Shown here one piece after another: positions 1 through 6,875 of a stretch of DNA of 14,113 nt. This stretch comes from Hyphomicrobiales bacterium. Lineage in GTDB: Bacteria > Pseudomonadota > Alphaproteobacteria > Rhizobiales > Hyphomicrobiaceae. The translations under genes were made by a program, and so were the position numbers. Under the pieces are notes generated by a model. The model saw nothing but the letters and a program-made list of their open reading frames with translations. It was not told where the DNA came from and ran no database searches. Every line of letters starts with the position of its first letter. Position 1 is the first letter of the stretch. Location of the stretch: NCBI GenBank assembly GCA_017304275.1, contig JAFKKW010000214.1, positions 462 through 14,574 of the forward strand. Direction: 5' to 3'.

Positions 1-1
1 C

Positions 2-2005
2 CTCCTGAGGCGCAGCCCGTCGCCCGTCTCGCCTGCGACGTGGCTCAAGCTGGTCGACGACGCTCCCGGCGGGCTGCGACAGATGCGCGATTCGCTCACG
101 GGCTGGGCGTCGCTGGCGACGCGCAACTGGGTCGATTTCGCCAGCCTGATCGCGGGCGTCCTGGTGCTGCTGGTGCTGCTCACGGCGGCGGTGCGATGGT
201 TCCTTGCCCGTCGGCTCGACCGGCCGCGCCAGGCGCCGCCGAGCTTCTTCGTGCAGGCGGCGACGGTCGGATGGGTGGCGCCGCTGCTCGCAGTCCCGTC
301 GCTCGCGGCGCTCGGCCTGCTGGCGACCGGGCTCGAACGCCACAACCTGATGACGTACGAGATCGGGCGGATCGCCGAGACGGCGCTGCCGGCCCTGCTC
401 ATCCTCATCGGCGTCGCGGCGCTCACGCGCGCCATCCTGCAGCCGCGCCGTCCGGTCTGGCGGCTGGTCGATCTTTCCACGCCGGCAGCGCAGCGCGTCA
501 CGCGGATCATTACCGCCATCGCGGCGGTGTTCTCGCTGGATCTCATCCTGCAGGAGACGGTGCGGCGCCTCTTCCTGCCGCTCTCTCTCGGCGTCATGGA
601 GATGGCGCTCGCCAGTCTCGCGATCGGCGTTCTGATGCTGCTGCTCGTGCGCACGCCGTTCGAGCCCAAGTCCGTGACGACCGGCGTGCAGCATGGAACG
701 CCGGAGGCCGCCGTGGGCGTGCCGCCGCCGGTTCCCCAGCTCAGGCCCTATCTGATCAAGCTGCCGCTGCTGGTGGCGGGCTCGGCCATCGTCGTGCTGT
801 CGCTGGCCGGCTACATCGGTCTCGGACGCTTCATCACCACACAGGTGCTCGTCACCGGAAGCGCGATCGCCATCGTGCTGGTCGTGCATCTCGCCATCCG
901 GGCGCTGCTCGGCGCGGCGGGAACGGGGGTCAAGCCGCTGGCGGTCGTGCTGCACGAGCAGACCGGGCTCGATCCGAGGCAGGGAACGCTTCTCACGCGC
1001 GCGCTCTCGGTTCTGCTCAACGTCGGGCTCGTGCTTGCGGCGCTCCCCGTGCTGCTCATCACCTGGGGCTTCACGCCCCAGGAAGCCTGGATGTCGCTCA
1101 AGGCGCTGGTGTTCGGCTTCCAGATCGGCGAGTTCCACGTCTCGCTGGCGCGCTTGCTGATCGCGGCGGCATTGTTCCTCGCGCTGTCATTCGTGACGCG
1201 TCTCGTCCAGCGCTGGACCGATGCCAGCGTGCTGGAATCGCGGCGCATCGACCAGGGCATCGCGAACTCCATCCATACCGCGATCGGCTATACGGGCTTC
1301 ATCATCGCGGCGCTGGCGGCGATCTCCTACAGCGGACTCGACATCACCAATTTCGCGATCGTCGCCGGCGCACTCTCGGTGGGCATCGGCTTCGGCCTGC
1401 AGTCGATCATCAACAATTTCGTCTCGGGGCTCATTCTGCTCGTCGAGCGGCCGATCAAGGTGGGCGACCGCGTCAGCGTCAAGGATCAGCAGGGGTTCGT
1501 GCGCCGGATCTCCGTTCGCTCGACGGAGATCGAGACGCTGGACAAAGCGAGCGTCATCCTTCCCAACTCCGACCTCATCACGTCGCCGGTCACGAACTGG
1601 ACGCATCGCAACGCGCTCGGGACGGCGTCGGTGAAGGTCCGGGTCAGCTACCAGTCCGACCCCGAGCGGGTGCGCGACATCCTTCAAAAGGTCGCGTCCG
1701 AGAGCCCCCTGCTCATGCAGCATCCGCCGCCGACCGTGAATTTCGACAACTTCGGTGCCGACGGTCTCGAGTTCTCGGTCGGCGGCGTCATTTCCGACGT
1801 GGGCAAGGGCGACGCCACGAGGACGGACCTGCGGTTTCGCATCCTCAAGGCGTTCCGCGCGGCCGGCATCGAGATACCTTATGCGCAGCACGACATTCAC
1901 CTGCGCGACCTCGACGCCGTGCGCTCGGTGCTGACACGGCTTGCGGAAGAGCGTGCGCGGCAAGCCGGCGTCGTGGTGGGGGATGAGAGCAAGGGCAAGG
2001 CTTGA
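2..2005 (+). CDS. Mechanosensitive ion channel family protein (MscS-type), 5' end outside the window
   Basis: Integral membrane channel expected to open on membrane tension and release solutes during hypo-osmotic shock. The frame is open from the first bases of the window. An ATG at 83 exists, but in-frame sequence before it (WLKLVDDAPGGL) reads like protein, so the gene probably begins upstream. About ten or eleven hydrophobic segments precede the conserved pore helix and MscS core at roughly 1360-1480, read as GIGFGLQSIINNF, then VSGLILLVERPIKVGDRV. After that comes the beta-domain signature ending in ILPNSDLITSPVTNWTHRN at about 1555-1610. The C-terminal alpha/beta domain runs to about 1920 and includes the typical IEIPYAQHDIHL ending. 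The many N-terminal helices suggest the large MscS class that often carries a periplasmic DUF3772 domain, which would lie off the left edge. It ends convergently with dksA. The family is certain; the exact subclass is inferred. Confidence 0.93.
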   Translation, partial: LLRRSPSPVSPATWLKLVDDAPGGLRQMRDSLTGWASLATRNWVDFASLIAGVLVLLVLLTAAVRWFLARRLDRPRQAPPSFFVQAATVGWVAPLLAVPSLAALGLLATGLERHNLMTYEIGRIAETALPALLILIGVAALTRAILQPRRPVWRLVDLSTPAAQRVTRIITAIAAVFSLDLILQETVRRLFLPLSLGVMEMALASLAIGVLMLLLVRTPFEPKSVTTGVQHGTPEAAVGVPPPVPQLRPYLIKLPLLVAGSAIVVLSLAGYIGLGRFITTQVLVTGSAIAIVLVVHLAIRALLGAAGTGVKPLAVVLHEQTGLDPRQGTLLTRALSVLLNVGLVLAALPVLLITWGFTPQEAWMSLKALVFGFQIGEFHVSLARLLIAAALFLALSFVTRLVQRWTDASVLESRRIDQGIANSIHTAIGYTGFIIAALAAISYSGLDITNFAIVAGALSVGIGFGLQSIINNFVSGLILLVERPIKVGDRVSVKDQQGFVRRISVRSTEIETLDKASVILPNSDLITSPVTNWTHRNALGTASVKVRVSYQSDPERVRDILQKVASESPLLMQHPPPTVNFDNFGADGLEFSVGGVISDVGKGDATRTDLRFRILKAFRAAGIEIPYAQHDIHLRDLDAVRSVLTRLAEERARQAGVVVGDESKGKA

Positions 2006-2012
2006 GGCGAGC

Positions 2013-2166
2013 CGCCCTCCCCTGTCATCCCGCAAAGGCGGAGGCGAAAGCCGCTTTATCCGGGACCCAGGGCTAGAGACAGACGGGTAGACGGGTATAT
2101 GCGCGGCCCCTGGGTCCCGGCTCGGCGCGGCTTGCGCCGCTTGGCCGGGATGACAGGTGGAGGGCG
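2013..2166. repeat. Nested palindromic intergenic element
   Basis: Two inverted-repeat pairs are nested in the gap between the convergent channel and dksA genes. The outer arms are 2013-2032 (CCTGTCATCCCG core) and 2146-2166 (CGGGATGACAGG core), matching over about 20 bases with one inserted base. The inner arms are perfect 13-mers, CCGGGACCCAGGG at 2060-2072 and CCCTGGGTCCCGG at 2108-2120. A further small stem (GGCGC/GCGCC) lies in the right half near 2124-2138. The structure resembles repeated extragenic palindromes and small mosaic elements known in alphaproteobacterial genomes. No T-run follows either arm, so it is not a classic intrinsic terminator, though a folded transcript could still separate the two convergent genes. 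Confidence 0.75.
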
Positions 2167-2241
2167 CGGAGCGCGCGCGGCCTTCCGTCGGCAGTCGGAA
2201 CAATCTTTGGCGCGACAAGCTCCAGCGGCGCGAGCGGCGTG

Positions 2242-2910
2242 TCAGTCCTCGCGGTAGACGCGCTCGCGGCGCTCGTGGCGCTCCGGCGCTTCGAGAGAGA
2301 GCGTAGCGATCGGACGGGCGTCGAGACGCTTCAGGCCAATCGGCTCCCCGGTCTCCTCGCAGTAGCCGTACGTACCGTCCTCGATGCGGACCAGGGCGGC
2401 GTCGATCTTGGCGATCAGCTTGCGCTGGCGGTCACGCGCCCGCAGCTCGAGCGCGCGATCCGTCTCGGACGTCGCGCGGTCCGCGAGGTCGGCGTGCTGG
2501 GTCGAATCCTCGTGTAAGCCGGCCAGCGTCTCCTTGGTCTGGCGGATGATCTCCTCCTTCCAGGCCGTGAGCTTCTGGCGGAAATACATCCGGTGCCGCT
2601 CGTTCATGAACGGCTCGTCCTCGGAGGGGCGATAATCGGGCGGAAGCACAATGGTCGAAGTGCCGGCTTTGGCCGTCAGCTTCTTGTCCTGGGCCTTGTC
2701 GATGGCGCGTGTCCTCGGCTTTGACGCCTTGCTCTGGGCCACCGCCTTAGGCGGCGCCTTCGGTGCTGCCTTGGCCTTGACGGCCGGCTTCGCAGTCGAG
2801 CGGGCGGATTTAGATTTGTTGGATGCGGATTTCCCGACCGCCTTCGGCGCGGCCTTGGTCTTAACGGCCGTCTTCGACTTGGCCAGCTTAGATGCGGGTC
2901 GCTTGCTCAT
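2242..2910 (-). CDS. dksA: DksA-type RNA polymerase-binding transcription factor with long Lys/Ala-rich N-terminal tail
   Basis: DksA enters the secondary channel of RNA polymerase and, with ppGpp, adjusts initiation at stringent-response promoters. This protein has 222 residues. Residues about 1-85 are a low-complexity Lys/Ala/Ser/Pro tail, and the DksA body occupies about 92-222. The coiled-coil tip motif DxxDxA is present as DLADRA (141-146), followed by ELRARDRQRKLIAKID as in classical DksA. In the zinc-finger region only one cysteine remains (YGYCEETGEPIGLKRL, C184); the other three positions are non-cysteine, as in many alphaproteobacterial DksA proteins. The start at 2910 is chosen because GGAGAGG lies a few bases upstream. 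An in-frame GTG-type start at 2991 would add 27 unlikely residues. E. coli DksA is about 150 aa, so the tail is the odd part. It ends convergently with the channel gene. Confidence 0.93.
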   Translation of the reverse strand: MSKRPASKLAKSKTAVKTKAAPKAVGKSASNKSKSARSTAKPAVKAKAAPKAPPKAVAQSKASKPRTRAIDKAQDKKLTAKAGTSTIVLPPDYRPSEDEPFMNERHRMYFRQKLTAWKEEIIRQTKETLAGLHEDSTQHADLADRATSETDRALELRARDRQRKLIAKIDAALVRIEDGTYGYCEETGEPIGLKRLDARPIATLSLEAPERHERRERVYRED

Positions 2911-3311
2911 AAGGGCCTCTCCAATCAAGGGCCTGCCCAATGCACCCGGACACCCCCGGCCCACGCATCCGAAGGTTCCTGGAGGGCCCAAGCGTTTGGC
3001 GTCGCTCTATTGGCGTTTGAGACTTCTTATGTCAAGGAAATCCGTCGTTTAACTCTTAAAAGCTGTGCGGGAATCAGCGCGGCAAGTCGCGGATATTGCG
3101 TATGATTTGGCGGAAGCTGCAAAAAACGGCGACGGCTGCCTTTTTAATGGGCTGTTTGCATCCATAAGTTGCATCGTCCTTGGTACTCCCCCCTCGCGCC
3201 GGTTGACTGCGATCTTCAACCCTTTCGTCCTTTTACCCTCCTTGCCGGGGTGGCGACAGCCGCCTAAGACGGTCGGGACGCTCGCGAAAACGATGAAGGA
3301 TGCTTCCCGGA
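2911..3311. other. Divergent intergenic spacer between dksA and the MoxR-type gene
   Basis: About 400 bp with no convincing coding region. Short open frames here lack a plausible start or ribosome-binding site and read as low-complexity shadow translations. The sequence is locally AT-richer around 3020-3170, as expected for promoter DNA serving the two divergent genes. Besides the dksA promoter candidate it holds a TTGACT at 3203-3208 on the + strand without a good -10 at the right spacing, and a TTGCATC direct repeat 13 bases apart near 3157-3176. No terminator or RNA gene is evident. Confidence 0.6.
3007..3035 (-). promoter_or_regulatory. Candidate sigma-70 promoter for dksA
   Basis: On the minus strand a perfect TTGACA (-35, positions 3035-3030) is followed after exactly 17 bases by CAATAG (positions 3012-3007). 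The -35 is consensus but the -10 is weak. It would give a leader of about 90 bases before the dksA ATG at 2910. Assigned by sequence match only. Confidence 0.4.
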
Positions 3312-4187
3312 ATGACAAAAACCGGCACCACAGACGGCAGCGGACGCTTCGAGGGCACGTCCAGCTATGTGGCGACCCGGGACCTCACCGTCGCCGTCAA
3401 TGCAGCCGTGACGCTCCAGAGACCGCTGCTCGTCAAGGGCGAGCCCGGCACCGGCAAGACGGTGCTCGCGCTCGAGGTCGCCCGGGCCCTCGATGCGCCG
3501 CTCATCGAGTGGCATGTCAAATCGACCACCAAGGCGCTGCAGGGGCTCTACGAATACGACGCGGTATCACGGCTGCGCGACGGCCAGCTCGGTGACGAGC
3601 GCGTCAAGGACATCCGCAACTACATCAAGCGCGGCAAGTTGTGGGAGGCGTTCGTCGCCGACAAGCGGCCGGTGCTGCTCATCGACGAGATCGACAAGGC
3701 GGACATCGAGTTCCCCAACGACCTGCTGCAAGAGCTCGATCGCATGGAGTTTTTCGTCTACGAGACGAGCGAAACGGTGCGCGCGCGCGTGCGCCCCATC
3801 GTCATCATCACCTCCAACAACGAGAAGGAGTTGCCGGACGCGTTCCTGCGCCGCTGCTTCTTCCACTACATCAAGTTTCCCGACCCGGAGACGATGGCGC
3901 AGATCGTCGAGGTGCACTTCCCGAACCTCAAGGGGCGGCTGGTTTCGGAGGCGATGCGCATATTCTACGACTTGCGGGAGATGCCCGGCCTCAAGAAGAA
4001 GCCTTCGACCTCGGAGCTGCTCGACTGGTTGAAGCTGCTGCTCAACGAGGACATCGATCCCGCCGTGCTGCGGGAAAGCGACAACCGCAAGGTGATCCCG
4101 CCGCTTGCCGGTGCGCTGATCAAGAACGAGCAGGATATGCATCTGTTCGAGCGGCTGGCGTTCATGAGCCGGCGCAAGGGCGATTAA
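3312..4187 (+). CDS. MoxR-family AAA+ ATPase
   Basis: Cytoplasmic AAA+ ATPase of 291 aa, a usual length for MoxR/CoxD-like proteins. These typically act as chaperones with a von Willebrand A (CoxE-like) partner to mature or load metals into an enzyme; the client here is unknown. Visible motifs are Walker A GEPGTGKT (43-50), Walker B VLLIDEID (121-128), sensor-1 IITSNNEKELP (166-175) and an arginine-finger region FLRRC (178-182). C-terminal lid helices carry STSELLDWLK, a hallmark of this subfamily. I prefer ATG 3312, which has GAAGGA about 11 bases upstream, over ATG 3300, where GAAGGA abuts the codon. The VWA partner gene that often follows is absent: the next gene is a short exported peptide and then a terminator. 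Family assignment is very secure; the role is not. Confidence 0.93.
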   Translation: MTKTGTTDGSGRFEGTSSYVATRDLTVAVNAAVTLQRPLLVKGEPGTGKTVLALEVARALDAPLIEWHVKSTTKALQGLYEYDAVSRLRDGQLGDERVKDIRNYIKRGKLWEAFVADKRPVLLIDEIDKADIEFPNDLLQELDRMEFFVYETSETVRARVRPIVIITSNNEKELPDAFLRRCFFHYIKFPDPETMAQIVEVHFPNLKGRLVSEAMRIFYDLREMPGLKKKPSTSELLDWLKLLLNEDIDPAVLRESDNRKVIPPLAGALIKNEQDMHLFERLAFMSRRKGD

Positions 4188-4291
4188 CGTCCTTTCAACC
4201 CTGACTGCAATCGTGACGTCCACCTTAAGACAAGGGACAGAGGACTTGTGGCATCGTGCCCGTCTCTTTCCCTCAGCGAGGACGCGTTGCC

Positions 4292-4480
4292 ATGACCTCA
4301 AAGACCGCCCAGCGCTTTTTCATTCTCGCGCTCGCGCCTCTCGTGATGATGGGGGCGTTGCGTCCGTCTGCAGAAGCGGAAGCACACGCGACGGCGCGCA
4401 GCCTCGACGACAGCCGGTTGGAGCTTGCTTCACTGAAGGCCGATGCGCGGAGCCTGATTGTGCATATCGACGGGCCGTGA
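4292..4480 (+). CDS. Small hypothetical protein with putative signal peptide
   Basis: A 62-aa open frame on the same strand, about 100 bp after the MoxR-type gene. The N-terminus has a basic stretch (MTSKTAQR), a hydrophobic core (FFILALAPLVMMGAL) and a small-residue AEAEA stretch near residues 27-31, which fits a Sec signal peptide with cleavage near AEA. The mature part, about 30 residues, would be mostly polar and contains no cysteine or recognisable domain. GCGAGGA near 4275 could serve as ribosome-binding site. An in-frame GTG at 4256 would add 12 residues before the signal and is less likely. It is followed by a strong terminator, which supports a transcribed unit ending here. I do not recognise a family. 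Confidence 0.5.
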   Translation: MTSKTAQRFFILALAPLVMMGALRPSAEAEAHATARSLDDSRLELASLKADARSLIVHIDGP

Positions 4481-4484
4481 GGTC

Positions 4485-4518
<34 letters not shown>

Positions 4519-4532
4519 CGCGAAACAGATTC

Positions 4533-4562
4533 GGCCGGGGCGCTTCGCGCTCCGGCCTTTTT
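4533..4562 (+). terminator. Rho-independent terminator after the MoxR-type/small-peptide unit
   Basis: An 11-bp GC-rich stem, GGCCGGGGCGC (4533-4543) pairing with GCGCTCCGGCC (4547-4557) with one G-T wobble, closes a TTC loop and is followed directly by five T (4558-4562). Orientation and position fit transcription ending for the + strand genes upstream. Confidence 0.85.
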
Positions 4563-4587
4563 GTCATCAATGCTCAATCCCTGCTCC

Positions 4588-4672
4588 ATGGCCGCCCTCG
4601 AGGCGGCCATCCAGGGGCCGCCGGGACAGCGGTGCGCGTGTTGCCCCTGATGGCCGGGTCAAGCCCGGCCAT
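4588..4672. repeat. Pair of perfect hairpins, REP-like
   Basis: Two perfect 9-bp stems with 5-base loops stand 39 bp apart: ATGGCCGCC/GGCGGCCAT (4588-4596 and 4602-4610), and ATGGCCGGG/CCCGGCCAT (4650-4658 and 4664-4672). Both begin with ATGGCCG. Between them, CCAGGGG near 4612 and CCCCTGA near 4645 can also pair, so the whole block could fold as a compound structure. Neither stem has a T-run on either strand. It lies between the convergent + strand unit and the chemotaxis gene and resembles extragenic palindromes of alphaproteobacteria. Confidence 0.75.
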
Positions 4673-4710
4673 GGTGTGTGGGGGGTTGTGGGTTTCGGCA
4701 ACCTCTACGA

Positions 4711-6435
4711 TCAGGCGGCGGCGACGTCGGACAGGAAGCTCTCGATGCGGGCGCTCAGGGCTTTGGTGCGCGTCGATACCATCGCGCTGGTCTCGAGCAC
4801 CTGGCGGGCAGAATTGAAGGTCGAGGTCGCGGCCTCGGTCACGCCGGCAATGGTCTGGCTCACATGGTGGGTGTCACCCGCCGCGTGATGGACGCTGGCG
4901 TTGATTTCGGAGGTCGCCGCACCCTGCTGGTTCACGGCCGCGGCGATCGTCTGCGTGATACCGTTGACCTGCTCCATGCGGCTCGCGATCTCGGCGATGG
5001 CGTGAACGGCGTGATCGGTCGCGGTCTGGATCGAGCCGATCTGCTCCGAGATGTTCTCGGTCGCCTGGGCGGTGCGCATCGCCAGCGTCTTGACCTCGGT
5101 CGCGACGACGGCGAAGCCGCGGCCGGCCTCGCCGGCGCGGGCAGCCTCGATGGTGGCGTTGAGCGCCAGCAAATTCGTCTGTCCGGCGATCTCGCGGATC
5201 AGCGTCACGACCTCGCCGATCTGCTGCGCAGAGACCTTCAGCTCGGACATGCGCTCGTTGCCGGAGGCGGCCATCGCACTCGTGGAGCTGACGTTGTTGA
5301 GGGCTTCCGTGATCTGGTTGCCAATGTCGGTAATCGACACGGAGAGCTGCTCGGCCGCTGCCGCGACCGTTCCGACGTTGGCGGAGGCCTGGTCGGACGC
5401 CGTGGCGACGAGCTGGGCCTTGTCGTTGGTACCGGACGCAATGCCCTGCAGGGAGCCGGCAGTCTGCTCGAGATCTTCCGCCATCACCGACAGGGCGGCG
5501 ATGGTCTGCTCGGCGTCGGCCTTGAAGCCCTCGATCAGGGATTCGAGCGCCTGCTGGCGTGCTTCGCGCCGTTTGGCCTCGCGGGCCTGCTCGGCTTCGA
5601 GCTTGCTGCGCTCGATCGTATTGTCGCGGAACACGGCCACGGCACGGGCCATCTCGCCGATCTCGTTCTCGTAGGAGGTGAACGGAATGGTCTCATCGGC
5701 CTCGTTGCGGGCAAGGCGCGCCATGACGCCGGCGAGCGCCGGAATCGGGCGCGTCAGGAACTTCGAGAGGGCAAAACCGACGACGGCCATCACGACGAGG
5801 AGCGCGGCGGAGGTGAGCAGGATCTTCTTCTCCAGCGCGGCGGACAGCTCATAGACAGCAGCCTGCTTCGAGCCGGCGAACAGAATGCCGATCACGTTCG
5901 ACGCTTGATCGACGATCGGGAAATAGATGGTGAAATACGGCGTGCCGAGGATGTCGGCGGCGCCATTATAGGCGTGGCCGGCCTTGACGGCAGCGTAGGC
6001 CGCGCTCTCCTTGCCGAGCCAGGTGCCGACGGCCCGCGTGCCGTCCGCGGCCTTGACCGTGGTCGAAACGCGCACGAAATCGTCCGCCGACGTATCGTAG
6101 GCGAAGAGCGTCATCGGCTCACCGGTCATACGGGTCATCGAGTCGACGAGCGCGTGGCTCCCGTCATTGGGAATGGCGCTGATCACGATCTTCTCGACGG
6201 TGCCGTCGTCCGACCACACGATGCGGGTCGCGGGATCGACCGTGGCCATCAGCTCGGCGCCGATGCGCAATGAAAGCTCCTGATTCTCGAGCGCCTTGCG
6301 CTCGGCGTCGGCGCGCAGTTGAAGATGCATGACAAGCATCAGGCAGAGGGTCGAAATGACCACTGCGCTAAGGGTCAGAAGCGAGATCAGCCTTTCCAGG
6401 CGCACGCGTTCGAATGCCACTTTCAGGAGTTTCAT
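4711..6435 (-). CDS. Methyl-accepting chemotaxis protein with periplasmic Cache-type sensor domain
   Basis: Inner-membrane chemoreceptor of about 574 aa that would signal through CheW/CheA to the flagellar motor or a related output. Domains in order: TM1 (about 17-37); periplasmic domain (about 40-200) resembling single-Cache sensors, with GTWLGKESAAYAAVKAG and GTPYFTIYFPIVD; TM2 (about 204-226); HAMP (about 227-275, TRPIPAL); a linker helix; and the signalling coiled coil. The conserved hairpin tip is at about 411-440 (EIAGQTNLLALNATIEAARA, then GEAGRGFAVVA). No C-terminal CheR-tethering pentapeptide is seen (it ends SDVAAA). I chose ATG 6435, preceded by AAGG at a good distance. A GTG at 6456 would add seven residues. 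The ligand cannot be read from sequence, and no che genes are in the window. Confidence 0.95.
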   Translation of the reverse strand: MKLLKVAFERVRLERLISLLTLSAVVISTLCLMLVMHLQLRADAERKALENQELSLRIGAELMATVDPATRIVWSDDGTVEKIVISAIPNDGSHALVDSMTRMTGEPMTLFAYDTSADDFVRVSTTVKAADGTRAVGTWLGKESAAYAAVKAGHAYNGAADILGTPYFTIYFPIVDQASNVIGILFAGSKQAAVYELSAALEKKILLTSAALLVVMAVVGFALSKFLTRPIPALAGVMARLARNEADETIPFTSYENEIGEMARAVAVFRDNTIERSKLEAEQAREAKRREARQQALESLIEGFKADAEQTIAALSVMAEDLEQTAGSLQGIASGTNDKAQLVATASDQASANVGTVAAAAEQLSVSITDIGNQITEALNNVSSTSAMAASGNERMSELKVSAQQIGEVVTLIREIAGQTNLLALNATIEAARAGEAGRGFAVVATEVKTLAMRTAQATENISEQIGSIQTATDHAVHAIAEIASRMEQVNGITQTIAAAVNQQGAATSEINASVHHAAGDTHHVSQTIAGVTEAATSTFNSARQVLETSAMVSTRTKALSARIESFLSDVAAA

Positions 6436-6510
6436 CTGTGACCTTAGCTTTCCCACGCAACTATCTGAGTTTTCCTAAGAATATTGTTCTCTCATGAATG
6501 AATGGTTTCT

Positions 6511-6533
6511 GCCGGATTTGGCATCCGGCTTTT
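6511..6533. promoter_or_regulatory. Short hairpin with trailing T-run in the chemoreceptor upstream region
   Basis: A perfect 7-bp stem, GCCGGAT (6511-6517) and ATCCGGC (6523-6529), has a 5-base loop and is followed by TTTT on the + strand. It lies about 75 bp upstream of the chemoreceptor start, where no + strand gene would need terminating. It may be an operator-like dyad or may simply stop stray + transcription. The function is a guess. Confidence 0.3.
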
Positions 6534-6703
6534 AGACATTGTTTGTCTTTCTTTATTGCCGTTCACGACTTCCAGACGCCGCCTGCGGGGGCGCGGAGAT
6601 GAACGCAAGCTGACAGCCGGCTTCAGGGCGAGTTCATTGGCGGAAGCGTAATTCCTGTCCTCTATCCTGCCGGCAGAGACCGGTGGGACCGGCGGAGTTG
6701 AGA

Positions 6704-6790
6704 ATGAGCGAATTTCTAAAAAGCGCAGCCCTCGTCATCATGGGTCTGACCGTGATCGGCGCCGGCGTCGTCGTCGTGTTTTACGGCTAG
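6704..6790 (+). CDS. 28-aa single-helix small membrane protein
   Basis: A 28-codon frame from ATG 6704 to TAG 6788-6790, reading MSEFLKSAALVIMGLTVI and then GAGVVVVFYG. GGAG (6694-6697) stands 6 bases before the ATG, a good ribosome-binding site. The composition fits one transmembrane helix: a short polar N-terminus with one lysine, then about 20 hydrophobic or small residues to the end, including a GxG bend. It lies in the 440-bp gap between the chemoreceptor (-) and the YcjX-DUF2339 gene (+), with 85 bp separating it from the latter, so the two may share a transcript. The third codon positions in the second half are mostly G or C, like genuine genes here. No family is recognised. Many small single-helix proteins bind larger membrane proteins, but no partner can be assigned from this. 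Confidence 0.5.
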   Translation: MSEFLKSAALVIMGLTVIGAGVVVVFYG

Positions 6791-6875
6791 CTGCCGTTGA
6801 TCGTCCGGCTGGGCGCTCGCTTGCGGCAGGCTCGCGGCGTGCCTAATTAGGGACTACTCTCAACGAGGGTTTCCC

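Noticed and set aside
40..1986. Long + strand frame overlapping the channel gene
   Set aside because: Arg/Ala/Gly-rich shadow translation with no domain. The overlapping frame has a clear MscS core and membrane helices.
1187..2218. Long minus-strand frame opposite the channel gene
   Set aside because: Antisense shadow typical of GC-rich DNA, with no recognisable motif or ribosome-binding site. The + strand coding is certain.
3131..3147. GC-rich stretch followed by TTTTT as a possible terminator upstream of the MoxR-type gene
   Set aside because: The stem would be only about three base pairs, and no + strand gene ends upstream of it.
4678..6273. 531-codon + strand frame opposite the chemoreceptor
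   Set aside because: Gly/Arg/Asp-rich antisense translation. The minus strand encodes an unmistakable chemoreceptor signalling domain.
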